Shown: one piece after another, positions 36,610 through 45,004 of the stretch
How positions within the stretch are numbered: the stretch's first letter is position 1
How the letters are laid out: the number at the start of each line of letters is the position of its first letter
Source: an uncultured Bacteroidales bacterium
Lineage (GTDB): Bacteria > Bacteroidota > Bacteroidia > Bacteroidales > Barnesiellaceae
Direction of reading: 5' to 3'
NCBI GenBank assembly: GCA_949298955.1
Contig: CASFYQ010000004.1
Location: 1-64,000, forward strand
DNA length: 64,000 nucleotides
The notes under the pieces: model-generated
What the model saw: the letters and a program-made list of their open reading frames with translations, nothing else
Told to the model about the DNA's origin: nothing
Databases searched by the model: none
Made by a program: the position numbers and the translations under genes

Positions 36610-36636
36610 TACCCTGTCTCGGTAAAGAATGTATAT

Positions 36637-36683
36637 ATGGCGCTCGAACCGACGGCATGGCCGGACTTTTGAGCGCCATTTTT
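36637..36683 (+). terminator. Intrinsic terminator after korB
   Basis: A 9-bp perfect stem ATGGCGCTC (36637-36645) with GAGCGCCAT (36671-36679), a 25-base loop and a T-run at 36679-36683. Confidence 0.75.
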
Positions 36684-36712
36684 GTAAATTCGTACGATAA
36701 AGGAATAGAATT

Positions 36713-37288
36713 ATGTCACAGAAAAAACGTCTTGCCGTCTTTGCCAGTGGCACCGGCACCAATTTCGAAGCGATAGCGGCAGCCTGTGAGGCAGGCAAGA
36801 TTCCGGCCGAGGTCGCCCTGCTGGTTTGTGACAAACCGGCTGCTGCCGTAGTCGGGCGGGCTGCCCGTCATGGCGTGAAGACCTTTGCTTTCCAGCCCAA
36901 GGACTATCCTACGAAAGTCGATATGGAGAGTGCTATTGCCGACCTTCTCGACGAGAATGGCATAGATTTGGTGTGCTTGGCTGGATATATGCGCATAATC
37001 GCCGACACGCTGCTGTCGCGCTACGGTGGGCGTATCATCAACATACACCCCTCGCTGTTGCCCGCATTCCCGGGAGCCCGGGCGGTCGAGCAGGCAATGG
37101 ACTATGGGGTGAAGGTGTATGGTGTGACCGTTCATTATGTCGACCGGACGGTCGATGGCGGACGCATTATCGCTCAGCAGGCTTTCCCCTACGAGGGGCA
37201 TGACCTCGACGAACTCCTCGGTTTTGTCCATGCCGTCGAGCATGAACTTTACCCTGCTACGATAGCCCGTTTGCTGGTTGGAGAATAG
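36713..37288 (+). CDS. purN: Phosphoribosylglycinamide formyltransferase
   Basis: PurN transfers formyl from 10-formyl-THF to GAR in purine synthesis. ASGTGTNFEAI (about residues 11-21) binds GAR phosphate. NIHPSLLPAFPG near residue 109 carries the catalytic His and the HPSLLP motif, and VHYVDRTVDGG near residue 140 carries the catalytic aspartate. Length 191, normal. It converges on the mrp gene across a very strong hairpin. Confidence 0.95.
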   Translation: MSQKKRLAVFASGTGTNFEAIAAACEAGKIPAEVALLVCDKPAAAVVGRAARHGVKTFAFQPKDYPTKVDMESAIADLLDENGIDLVCLAGYMRIIADTLLSRYGGRIINIHPSLLPAFPGARAVEQAMDYGVKVYGVTVHYVDRTVDGGRIIAQQAFPYEGHDLDELLGFVHAVEHELYPATIARLLVGE

Positions 37289-37307
37289 CTCCCGGGATAG
37301 TATTGAA

Positions 37308-37355
37308 ATCACAGAGAGCCGCCGCGAATCGTGTTTCGCGGCGGCTCTCTGTGAT
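37308..37355. terminator. 21-bp perfect hairpin between convergent purN and mrp
   Basis: Arms at 37308-37328 and 37335-37355 are fully complementary with a 6-base loop. No clear U-run follows on either strand, but the location between two convergent stops and the GC-rich stem support bidirectional termination or 3'-end protection. Confidence 0.75.
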
Positions 37356-37381
37356 ATAAGCAAAGCCCGCAGGCTTTCGGT

Positions 37382-38485
37382 CTACTTGTGAATCTCTACC
37401 CGTTGGGTCGAGGGGCGGGTGGCATTGCGCTCGTTGGTGGCTTCGACCACGGCTTCGGCCAGCCGCTTGAAGGCAAGTCCGGTGACCGAGTCGTCGAGGG
37501 CTACGGGATGACCGGCATCGCCACTCTCGCAAATGCTTTGCACGATGGGGATTTGTCCCAGCAAAGGCACTCCGGCCTCTTCGGCCAGTCGTTTCCCGCC
37601 ATCTTTGCCAAAGAGATAGTATTTGTTCTCGGGCAATTCGGCCGGAGTAAACCAGCTCATGTTTTCTACCAGACCCAGAATAGGCACGTTTACCTTATCG
37701 CCGGTGAACATGCTGATGCCTTTGCGGGCATCGGCCAAGGCAACCTCCTGCGGGGTAGTCACTACGATGGCGCCGGTGATGGCGAGTGTCTGTACCAGGG
37801 TGAGGTGTATGTCGCTGGTGCCGGGGGGCAGGTCGAGAACGAAATAGTCGAGGTCGCCCCAAGCGGCGTCGGTGATGAGCTGTTTCAATGCGTTGCTGGC
37901 CATGCCGCCCCGCCAGAGTACGGCGTCGTTCTTACGCACAAAGAAGCCGATGGAGAGAATCTTCACGCCATATCGCTCGACCGGCAGAATCAGGTCGCGG
38001 CCTCCGATATTCTCGGTATAGACATCGGTATCCTCGATGTCGAACATCGTGGGGGCCGATGGTCCGAAGATGTCGGCGTCGAGCAGCCCCACCTTGTAGC
38101 CCAGGCGAGCCAGGGCCACGGCCAGGTTCGAAGCGATGGTCGATTTACCTACGCCTCCTTTGCCCGACGACACGGCGATGATGTTTTTTACGCCGGGAAG
38201 CGGGTTTTCCGGGTTGGGGCGGGCTATCTGTTTGGTTTTGATGGCAATGTTGCCTTTAATTTCCACATCGGGACTGATAAAGGTGAGGATAGCCGTTTCG
38301 GCAGCTTTTACCACCGATCGGATAAACGGGTCGTTGGGCTTCTCGAAAATGATGGAAAAGCTCACTTTGTTCCCGTCGATGCGAATGTCGTCCTCGATCA
38401 TGCCGTTGGCCACGAGATCTTTCCCGTTGCCGGGATAACGCACTTTGGCCAGTGCGTCGAGTATCAGTTTGGGATATAGTTGCAT
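37382..38485 (-). CDS. mrp: Mrp/NBP35-family Fe-S cluster carrier ATPase
   Basis: A P-loop ATPase thought to carry or insert Fe-S clusters. An N-terminal MIP18/DUF59 domain (about residues 1-85) precedes the deviant Walker A SSGKGGVGKSTIASNLA near residue 110. The C-terminal region after LVENMSWFTPAEL lacks the CxxC found at this position in E. coli Mrp/ApbC; the sequence reads LPENKYYLFG instead. I believe that loss is common in the phylum, in which case cluster binding must be different. Length 367. It follows trmB by 9 bases. Confidence 0.88.
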   Translation of the reverse strand: MQLYPKLILDALAKVRYPGNGKDLVANGMIEDDIRIDGNKVSFSIIFEKPNDPFIRSVVKAAETAILTFISPDVEIKGNIAIKTKQIARPNPENPLPGVKNIIAVSSGKGGVGKSTIASNLAVALARLGYKVGLLDADIFGPSAPTMFDIEDTDVYTENIGGRDLILPVERYGVKILSIGFFVRKNDAVLWRGGMASNALKQLITDAAWGDLDYFVLDLPPGTSDIHLTLVQTLAITGAIVVTTPQEVALADARKGISMFTGDKVNVPILGLVENMSWFTPAELPENKYYLFGKDGGKRLAEEAGVPLLGQIPIVQSICESGDAGHPVALDDSVTGLAFKRLAEAVVEATNERNATRPSTQRVEIHK

Positions 38486-38494
38486 GGTATAAAG

Positions 38495-39271
38495 TTATTT
38501 TGATGTAGTATCGTCTTGACTGCTTTGTTTCCCGCTGCGTTTCCCTCGGTTGAAACTCCGGTAGGTGTCGTAGGGAATGTCGACATCGGGTTCGACAAAT
38601 TGTTCGCGTGGTTGGCACACAAACCGTATATATTTGATGTTCATGCCCCGCTCGAGCCACTGTTGCTCGTAGAAGGTTTTTATTTCAAGTATGTCGTCGG
38701 TTATGCCCGAATGATAGAGGTCGTCGGTGGCTATCTGCACGGGGTAGCCGTTGGCCTTGACTATCTCGCAGGTGTAGGTGTACATGAAGGGGCTGTCGCT
38801 TTTGAGATGAATCAATCCGTCGGGGGTAAGAATCTGCTGGTAGAGCTCCATGAAACGAGTCGATGTGAGCCGTTTGCGCACCTTTTTCATCTGTGGGTCG
38901 GGGAAGGTAATCCATATTTCCGACACTTCGCCCGGAGCAAAGAAGCGGTCTATCAGCTCGATGTGGGTGCGCAGGAACGCTACGTTCTTGATACCCTCTT
39001 CGAGAGCCTGTTTGGCACCGCTCCACATGCGGGCTCCCTTGATGTCGATGCCGATAAAGTTTTTTTGTGGGAATCGGCGGGCGAGACCCACGGCATACTC
39101 GCCTTTTCCGCACCCCAGTTCGAGCACAATGGGGTTATTGTTCTTGAAGAAGGTTTCGCCCCATTTGCCCCGCATCTCGAATCCCTTCTCCTGCAACAGT
39201 GCAAAGGGGTATTGGAACACGTGGGGGTATCCTTGCAGGTCGTCAAATTTTTTCAGTTTGTTTTTTCCCAT
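38495..39271 (-). CDS. trmB: tRNA (guanine-N7)-methyltransferase
   Basis: SAM-dependent methylation of G46 in tRNA. The SAM-binding [20 protein letters not shown] lies near residue 59, [20 protein letters not shown] near 135 and TDDLYHSG near 195. The length from the chosen ATG (MGKNKLKKF) is 258 residues. A further in-frame start 11 codons upstream is less likely, since the family usually begins with this basic stretch. It is the first gene of a trmB-mrp unit, with promoter-like elements at 39391-39408. Confidence 0.92.
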   Translation of the reverse strand: MGKNKLKKFDDLQGYPHVFQYPFALLQEKGFEMRGKWGETFFKNNNPIVLELGCGKGEYAVGLARRFPQKNFIGIDIKGARMWSGAKQALEEGIKNVAFLRTHIELIDRFFAPGEVSEIWITFPDPQMKKVRKRLTSTRFMELYQQILTPDGLIHLKSDSPFMYTYTCEIVKANGYPVQIATDDLYHSGITDDILEIKTFYEQQWLERGMNIKYIRFVCQPREQFVEPDVDIPYDTYRSFNRGKRSGKQSSQDDTTSK

Positions 39272-39390
39272 AGGTTGAAATTTACATCTTTTCAATCGTC
39301 TCACCCTTCTTTCGGATAGTCTCGTTGAGCGAGAAGATGTATGGCAACGGTTTCATTCCTGTAATAATTCTCTCCCGTTTTTGCAATATG

Positions 39391-39408
39391 CAAAGATAGG
39401 CAAAGGTA
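39391..39408 (-). promoter_or_regulatory. Tandem -7 elements upstream of trmB
   Basis: CAAAGATA (39391-39398) and CAAAGGTA (39401-39408) on the plus strand are TATCTTTG and TACCTTTG on the minus strand, both exact TAnnTTTG matches 10 bases apart. They would give a leader of roughly 110-125 bases. Confidence 0.5.
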
Positions 39409-39475
39409 AGAGCAGAGGCAAGTGAAAATGAAATTTTCAAATTTGACCATGCCGCATCTTCACTTTACTTGTATG

Positions 39476-39823
39476 TTACTCCCGGGTCAATCGGTAGCGG
39501 GCCCCGTGATCGATGATGAAATTGAGAATCTCCTGGAAAAGAGCTTCGACCTCCGACGGTACCGCCAGATTGGAGGTGTCGCCATACCTGTCGAACAGGG
39601 CCTGGGGCAGAGCCTCGGCGGTGATGTGCAGATGTTTGGCCAGGGTAGCAGCCTCGTCCCGGTCGAGTGTGGCAGACGTCTTGGTCTCTCGGTCCGGGTC
39701 GTCATAGTCGGTAAATTCCAGCTGGATAACCAGCTCTTGCCGTGCACCCTCCCACACGGTAATCGACGACCATATCTCGAGGTCGTCGTGCGATTCCACG
39801 ATTACTTGTTTCAAGGTCAGCAT
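39476..39823 (-). CDS. Hypothetical 115-residue protein
   Basis: I do not recognise this protein. It is acidic, cytosolic and mixed alpha/beta: an N-terminal beta-rich part (EIWSSITVWEGARQELVIQLEFTDYDD) leads into a helical C-terminal part (AATLAKHLHITAEALPQALFDRY). It is encoded 56 bases after the S24-type repressor gene in the same direction, so it may be cotranscribed and controlled by that repressor. Codon use is like that of core genes. The alternative of a shadow frame is unlikely because the opposite strand has no recognisable product. Confidence 0.65.
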   Translation of the reverse strand: MLTLKQVIVESHDDLEIWSSITVWEGARQELVIQLEFTDYDDPDRETKTSATLDRDEAATLAKHLHITAEALPQALFDRYGDTSNLAVPSEVEALFQEILNFIIDHGARYRLTRE

Positions 39824-39879
39824 ATTTCTCGGTAATGTTTCGTTGGCGTTGATATTGGTATTTTTTCTCTTTACGGCAT

Positions 39880-40596
39880 CTATATGCGATTGTCGATGCG
39901 TATGATATTCTCGACGATGAAGAGGTCGCAGATGTCGCGCTTCTCGATTTCGATGTCGTCATATTCTTTGTTTTCGCTGCGCAGGATTACCCGGTCGGGA
40001 TTCTCGTGCTTGCGCACATACTTGACCATGCGGTAGTCTTCGAGCAGTACGACGTAGATTTGGCCCCAAAAGATGAGGCTGGGATTTTTGATTTCGCGAA
40101 TGGCAATCATGTCTCCGTTGTTGATAACCGGCTTCATGCTGTCGCCGCTTACCTTGACGATGCTGCAATCGGGGTTGATGAACGGGACGTCGATGCTGCC
40201 GATAACCAGGTCGTCGGTAAACATGCGTTCTCTCCCTAAGTTCCCGGCCGTGACATCGAGGCCATAGACCTTGGCCCCGTTGCGTATCTCGGGGACAATG
40301 GCTCCCGAGGGGAGAGTGAGGGTGCGTATATGGGTATGTCTGTCGTTGTCTCTCCCGGTTTTCTCTGTTTGAATCGGGCCATACATGAGACCGTTGCCTG
40401 TGCAAAGCCACTCTTTCGATACCCCCAGCTCGACTACAATCTTGTTGATGAGTGAGTCGCTGATGGGTAATTTGCCGGTCAAATGCTTCGAAAAGTTGGA
40501 CGCATCGATGGCGATACGTTTGGCAAACTCCGATTGAGTAATCCCTAAACTCTCTATCAAGGTCTTGATTCTTACTATTTTATCTTCGTTCTCCAT
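39880..40596 (-). CDS. LexA/CI-like repressor: HTH plus S24 autopeptidase domain
   Basis: Residues about 8-62 form an Xre-type HTH (GITQSEFAKRIAIDASNFSKHLTGK). The C-terminal half is an S24 peptidase fold with candidate cleavage site A117-G118, nucleophile S153 in GDSMKP and general base K192 in YRMVKY. The S-to-K spacing of 39 is close to that of LexA. The full catalytic set implies self-cleavage stimulated by RecA filaments, i.e. damage-responsive derepression. Matching GGTA-N4-TACC palindromes directly upstream are its likely operators. It could be a relic of a prophage repressor, but no phage genes surround it. Confidence 0.88.
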   Translation of the reverse strand: MENEDKIVRIKTLIESLGITQSEFAKRIAIDASNFSKHLTGKLPISDSLINKIVVELGVSKEWLCTGNGLMYGPIQTEKTGRDNDRHTHIRTLTLPSGAIVPEIRNGAKVYGLDVTAGNLGRERMFTDDLVIGSIDVPFINPDCSIVKVSGDSMKPVINNGDMIAIREIKNPSLIFWGQIYVVLLEDYRMVKYVRKHENPDRVILRSENKEYDDIEIEKRDICDLFIVENIIRIDNRI

Positions 40597-40615
40597 AGAG
40601 GGTAAAATTTAAATT

Positions 40616-40627
40616 GGTAAAATTACC
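40616..40627. promoter_or_regulatory. Operator O1 of the S24-type repressor (predicted)
   Basis: GGTA-AAAT-TACC, 20 bases upstream of the repressor start. Same half-sites and spacing as O2, with centres 55 bases apart. A further half-site-like GGTAAAAT begins at 40601. Confidence 0.55.
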
Positions 40628-40636
40628 TTATATAAC

Positions 40637-40667
40637 TTGCATTTCACAGTTTCGTGTTCTATATTTG
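40637..40667 (+). promoter_or_regulatory. Promoter reading toward the orphan 106-residue gene
   Basis: TTGC (40637-40640), a 19-base spacer, then TATATTTG (40660-40667), an exact -7 match. The start point would fall within operator O2. Confidence 0.6.
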
Positions 40668-40670
40668 CAT

Positions 40671-40695
40671 GGTATTATTACCATATGCAAAGGTA
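40671..40695. promoter_or_regulatory. Operator O2 and the repressor's own -7 element
   Basis: GGTA-TTAT-TACC at 40671-40682, nested in a longer imperfect palindrome TTGCAT..ATGCAA. CAAAGGTA at 40688-40695 reads TACCTTTG on the minus strand, the probable -7 of the repressor promoter. Thus O2 overlaps both divergent transcription starts. Confidence 0.55.
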
Positions 40696-40750
40696 AGAAA
40701 TATTTTTGGACAAATGAAATAATAAACTAATAATTAACATATTTGATGAT

Positions 40751-40846
40751 ATTCTGCCAGGGTATATTGCCTATGTGATTTATAAACAGAGGAAGAGTCG
40801 CACAAACAAAATGGGTAAAAGTAGTGTGAATATACCCTGGTAGAAT
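40751..40846. repeat. 18-base inverted repeat with 60-base loop in the leader of the orphan gene
   Basis: The arm at 40751-40768 (ATTCTGCCAGGGTATATT) and the arm at 40829-40846 match as reverse complements at 17 of 18 positions. The right arm ends 26 bases before the start codon of the 106-residue gene. A micro-ORF (40811-40843, MGKSSVNIPW then stop) begins in the loop and ends inside the right arm. It may be a regulatory RNA stem or a recombination-site pair. Confidence 0.6.
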
Positions 40847-40872
40847 AGATTCGAAAGAAAGGAGAACAGGAA

Positions 40873-41193
40873 ATGAAGACAATCGAATGGGAGGCTCCGG
40901 CCTTGGCTGCTTTGGCGGCATCGCACTGGCTGGTAGCTTATGAGCGCGACGCGTCGCCCCGCAAGCGGGTGCGGCATGAGACCGAAATCGAGTTTGACGG
41001 TGTGGCCTATATGCTCATGTGCGAGATAGGTTTGGCCGAGCGGGAGCATCGGGCAGTCTCGATGATTTGCGGCATCGAGCCGCAGTATACCGATGCCCCG
41101 GTGCGAGTAATCGGCAATATGGGTAAGGCTGTGGGCGAGATACTGCCGGTGTTGAATAACTTTTTATCGAGTTATGGTGTTGTGTATGTGTGA
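40873..41193 (+). CDS. Orphan 106-residue protein under the S24-type repressor
   Basis: I do not recognise this protein. It starts with a helical segment (EAPALAALAASHWLVAYERD), then a basic patch (SPRKRVRHE) and an alpha/beta remainder without a signal peptide or membrane span. A strong Shine-Dalgarno AAAGGAG (40858-40864) lies 8 bases before the ATG, unusual for Bacteroidetes, which rarely depend on one. The gene is divergent from the repressor and sits behind the two operators and the inverted-repeat leader, so it is probably inducible. A role in stress response is inferred from the regulator alone. Confidence 0.7.
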   Translation: MKTIEWEAPALAALAASHWLVAYERDASPRKRVRHETEIEFDGVAYMLMCEIGLAEREHRAVSMICGIEPQYTDAPVRVIGNMGKAVGEILPVLNNFLSSYGVVYV

Positions 41194-41200
41194 TGCGGCA

Positions 41201-41273
41201 AATCCGGCAGGTGTGGCGTGGCACAAAAAAGGATACCTTTGAGGGTATATGGCGAGGGTGTACCTGCCGGATT
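41201..41273. repeat. 12-base perfect inverted repeat downstream of the orphan gene
   Basis: AATCCGGCAGGT (41201-41212) and ACCTGCCGGATT (41262-41273) flank 49 bases that include a smaller ATACC/GGGTAT hairpin. No T-run follows. It could be a 3' stabilising structure. Confidence 0.5.
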
Positions 41274-41285
41274 GAGACGAAAAAA

Positions 41286-41316
41286 GCCGACCCAACAAAC
41301 GGGTCGGCCTCTTTTT
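41286..41316. terminator. Bidirectional terminator between the orphan gene and gap
   Basis: An 8-bp perfect stem GCCGACCC (41286-41293) with GGGTCGGC (41301-41308) and a 7-base loop, an A-run before and T-run after. The genes converge here. Confidence 0.85.
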
Positions 41317-41339
41317 ATGAATTATCGTGTGGATAATGA

Positions 41340-42671
<1,332 letters not shown>

Positions 42672-43106
42672 ATGAAGAGTTCTTTTTTGACCGACTTTAA
42701 AAATTTTGCGATGCGCGGCAATGTCATCGACCTGGCCGTGGGTGTGATTATTGGTGGGGCGTTCGGTAAAATCGTCTCGTCGCTGGTGGCCGACATTATT
42801 ATGCCGATTCTCGGTGTATTGGTGGGAGGAGTCAATTTCACCGAATTGAAATGGGTGTTGAAGGCTCCGCGCGAAATCAATGGTGTGGAGCAGGCGGCCG
42901 TTACGCTCAACTATGGCAATTTTTTGCAGGTGACCTTCGATTTTCTTATCATTGCGTTCTCGATTTTTCTCTTTGTCAAACTGGTGACTCGCTTTACCGA
43001 GAAGCGGAAAGCCCAGGCCCGGGCGGCTGCGGTGCCCGAGCCGTCGGCCGAGGTGAAATTGTTGACCGAGATAAGAGACTTGCTTAAAGAGAAGGAGCCC
43101 AAGTAA
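42672..43106 (+). CDS. mscL: Large-conductance mechanosensitive channel
   Basis: The inner-membrane pressure-release channel opened by hypo-osmotic tension. The N-terminal amphipathic helix and TM1 ([37 protein letters not shown]) are highly conserved. A periplasmic loop, TM2 ([20 protein letters not shown]) and a C-terminal helix bundle ([15 protein letters not shown]) follow. Length 144 residues, normal. Confidence 0.96.
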   Translation: MKSSFLTDFKNFAMRGNVIDLAVGVIIGGAFGKIVSSLVADIIMPILGVLVGGVNFTELKWVLKAPREINGVEQAAVTLNYGNFLQVTFDFLIIAFSIFLFVKLVTRFTEKRKAQARAAAVPEPSAEVKLLTEIRDLLKEKEPK

Positions 43107-43174
43107 ACGGGATTCGCTTTGCCAAGCAGCCGGTTATCGCCTTGCTGCCTTATCGGGAAGCTCGGCTAAAACGG

Positions 43175-43209
43175 CCGAGAGGCACTCGCTTTTAACGGGT
43201 GCCTCTCGG
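43175..43209. terminator. Bidirectional hairpin between mscL and panB
   Basis: An 11-bp perfect stem CCGAGAGGCAC (43175-43185) with GTGCCTCTCGG (43199-43209), loop 13, between convergent genes. Confidence 0.75.
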
Positions 43210-43234
43210 TATGATGCGACAGGGAGTGATTCAA

Positions 43235-44053
43235 TCAATATTGTTCCTTCTCATTGGGGAAATCACATGTCTTGACATCTTTCACATAAGCCTGCACGGC
43301 TTCGGTGATAGTCGTGCTCAGGTCGGCATAGCGGCGCAGGAAGCGGGGCGAGAATCCTTTGTTGATGCCCAGCATGTCGTGCATCACGAGCACCTGGCCG
43401 TCGACACCGCCGCCGGCACCGATGCCGATAACGGGAATCGTCAGCTCTTGGGCTACGCGGGTAGCCAGCGTGGCCGGAATTTTCTCGAGCACGAGGGCAA
43501 AGCAGCCAATCTCTTCGAGCAGATGAGCATCTTCGATGAGCTTGTTGGCCTCGGCTTCTTCGCGGGCTCGCACGGTGTAGGTGCCGAATTTGTTAATCGA
43601 CTGGGGGGTAAGCCCCAGGTGTCCCATCACGGGAATGCCGGCGCTAAGTATGCGCTCGATCGATTCGCGTATTTCGGCTCCGCCTTCTATCTTCACACAG
43701 TCGGCGTGAGTCTCTTTCATGATGCGGATAGCCGAAGCGACAGCCTCTTTCGAGTTCCCCTGGTACGAGCCGAAAGGCATATCGACTACGACCAACGCGC
43801 GTTTAACGGCACGCACGACCGATTTGCCATGGTAAATCATCTGGTCGAGGGTGATAGGCAACGTGGTCACGTTGCCGGCCATGACGTTGGAGGCCGAGTC
43901 GCCTACCAGAATCACGTCGATTCCGGCCTGGTCTATAAGAGTCGCCATAGAAAAATCATAGGCGGTCAGCATCGAAATTTTTTCGCCGCGGAGTTTCATC
44001 TCCATCAGGCGGTGAGTCGTTACTTTACGAGTATCTTCGGTATAAGTAGACAT
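43235..44053 (-). CDS. panB: 3-methyl-2-oxobutanoate hydroxymethyltransferase
   Basis: The first step of pantothenate synthesis: adds hydroxymethyl from methylene-THF to 2-oxoisovalerate to give ketopantoate. [22 protein letters not shown] near residue 20, LVGDSASNV near 45, KIEGG near 116 and [18 protein letters not shown] near 205 are conserved PanB segments. The length is 272 from the ATG of MSTYTEDTR; the in-frame upstream start lies between the promoter and this ATG and is less likely. No panC or panD is adjacent. Confidence 0.94.
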   Translation of the reverse strand: MSTYTEDTRKVTTHRLMEMKLRGEKISMLTAYDFSMATLIDQAGIDVILVGDSASNVMAGNVTTLPITLDQMIYHGKSVVRAVKRALVVVDMPFGSYQGNSKEAVASAIRIMKETHADCVKIEGGAEIRESIERILSAGIPVMGHLGLTPQSINKFGTYTVRAREEAEANKLIEDAHLLEEIGCFALVLEKIPATLATRVAQELTIPVIGIGAGGGVDGQVLVMHDMLGINKGFSPRFLRRYADLSTTITEAVQAYVKDVKTCDFPNEKEQY

Positions 44054-44384
44054 AATTTTGTAAGTTTGAATTTGGGGGCAAAGGTACACCAATTTTTTAT
44101 ATTGACGCCTTTTTTACATTTTAATCTCGATTTTGTTAAATACGACGGTAGTTCTGTTCGGGTGGATAGCCCTTGGCTTTCCTTGTTGTTTCTCGCTGTC
44201 GTAATCGGTGAAAGAGTGTCCATAGGCGTTGGCCCGCGAGGGACTCCATGTGTGTAATCTTTGGTCGCTTTTGCACTCGCCGTTGCGCGGGTGAGTCTGA
44301 CCAATTTGTGAAAAGTGAAAAATCTTTTTTATTTTTCGAATATAAGTTCTATCTTTGCACCGCCCAAATAGGGAGATCGACTAT
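44054..44384. other. Intergenic region between panB and tRNA-Ser
   Basis: About 330 bases without a credible gene. It holds the panB -7 element (CAAAGGTA, 44079-44086, TACCTTTG on the minus strand) and the tRNA promoter -7 element TATCTTTG (44350-44357). The middle has a 94-codon minus-strand frame rich in low-complexity residues without recognisable sequence, which I treat as chance. Nothing else is seen. Confidence 0.6.
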
Positions 44385-44470
<86 letters not shown>

Positions 44471-44505
44471 AATAAGTATTGAGAATCAACGTTTTACAAA
44501 TTAAG

Positions 44506-44546
44506 CACCCGGTTTTACACCCAAGAATGTAAAGCCGGGTGTTTTT
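44506..44546 (+). terminator. Intrinsic terminator after tRNA-Ser
   Basis: A 14-bp stem with one G-U pair (44506-44519 with 44528-44541), an 8-base loop and five T at 44542-44546. Confidence 0.85.
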
Positions 44547-44560
44547 GTTATTCTTCGGCT

Positions 44561-44956
44561 CTATAAGATACCAAGCAAATCGGACGGGGTATGGAATACA
44601 TAATCTGCATCAATATCGTTTTTTGTTGAATTTCCCCATAATGCAATGCCAAAATCTACATGCGCTCCACTTGCGCATAACCTGTCGTAATCGGTATCGC
44701 CGACATAACGCGCTTCTTGGGCACTAATGCCGGACTCGGTCAGATAGGCAATCAAAGGTGCCGGGTCGGGTTTTGGGGAAGGGGCATCTTCTACACATAT
44801 TACTCTTCCAAAATAATGTGCCGCGTCAAAAACCGACGCAAAATCTTCGTTATACTCATTTCGGTTCTTGGACGTGACAATGCCCAATGAATATCCATTG
44901 GCTTTTAATGAAGCCAATAAAGCAGGAATACCCTCGAAGAGCCGTATGCTTGATTC
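44561..44956 (-). pseudogene. 5'-truncated HAD-family phosphatase remnant
   Basis: The minus-strand frame reads from just after a TAG (44957-44959) as ESSIRLFEGIPALL, then LASLKANGYSLGIVTSKNRNEY, VEDAPSPKPDPAPL and VGDTDYDRLCASGA. These are HAD motifs II (VTSK), III (KPDP lysine) and IV (GDTDYD) in order, equal to about residues 80-210 of a phosphoglycolate phosphatase-like enzyme. The first about 80 residues with the catalytic DxDGT motif are missing; upstream sequence runs directly into the 3' end of the beta-mannosidase gene. Only a TTG could start it. It is therefore almost certainly a non-functional remnant. Confidence 0.75.
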
Positions 44957-45004
44957 CTAATTTGTTTATTGGTACATGTTTGCTATATGGATTGTTGAGG
45001 TTTT

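Noticed and set aside
39880..41193. Remnant prophage suggested by the CI-like repressor
   Set aside because: No integrase, structural or lysis genes, and housekeeping genes on both sides at normal composition.
44020..44304. 94-codon minus-strand frame between panB and tRNA-Ser
   Set aside because: It overlaps the panB start and promoter, and its composition looks random.
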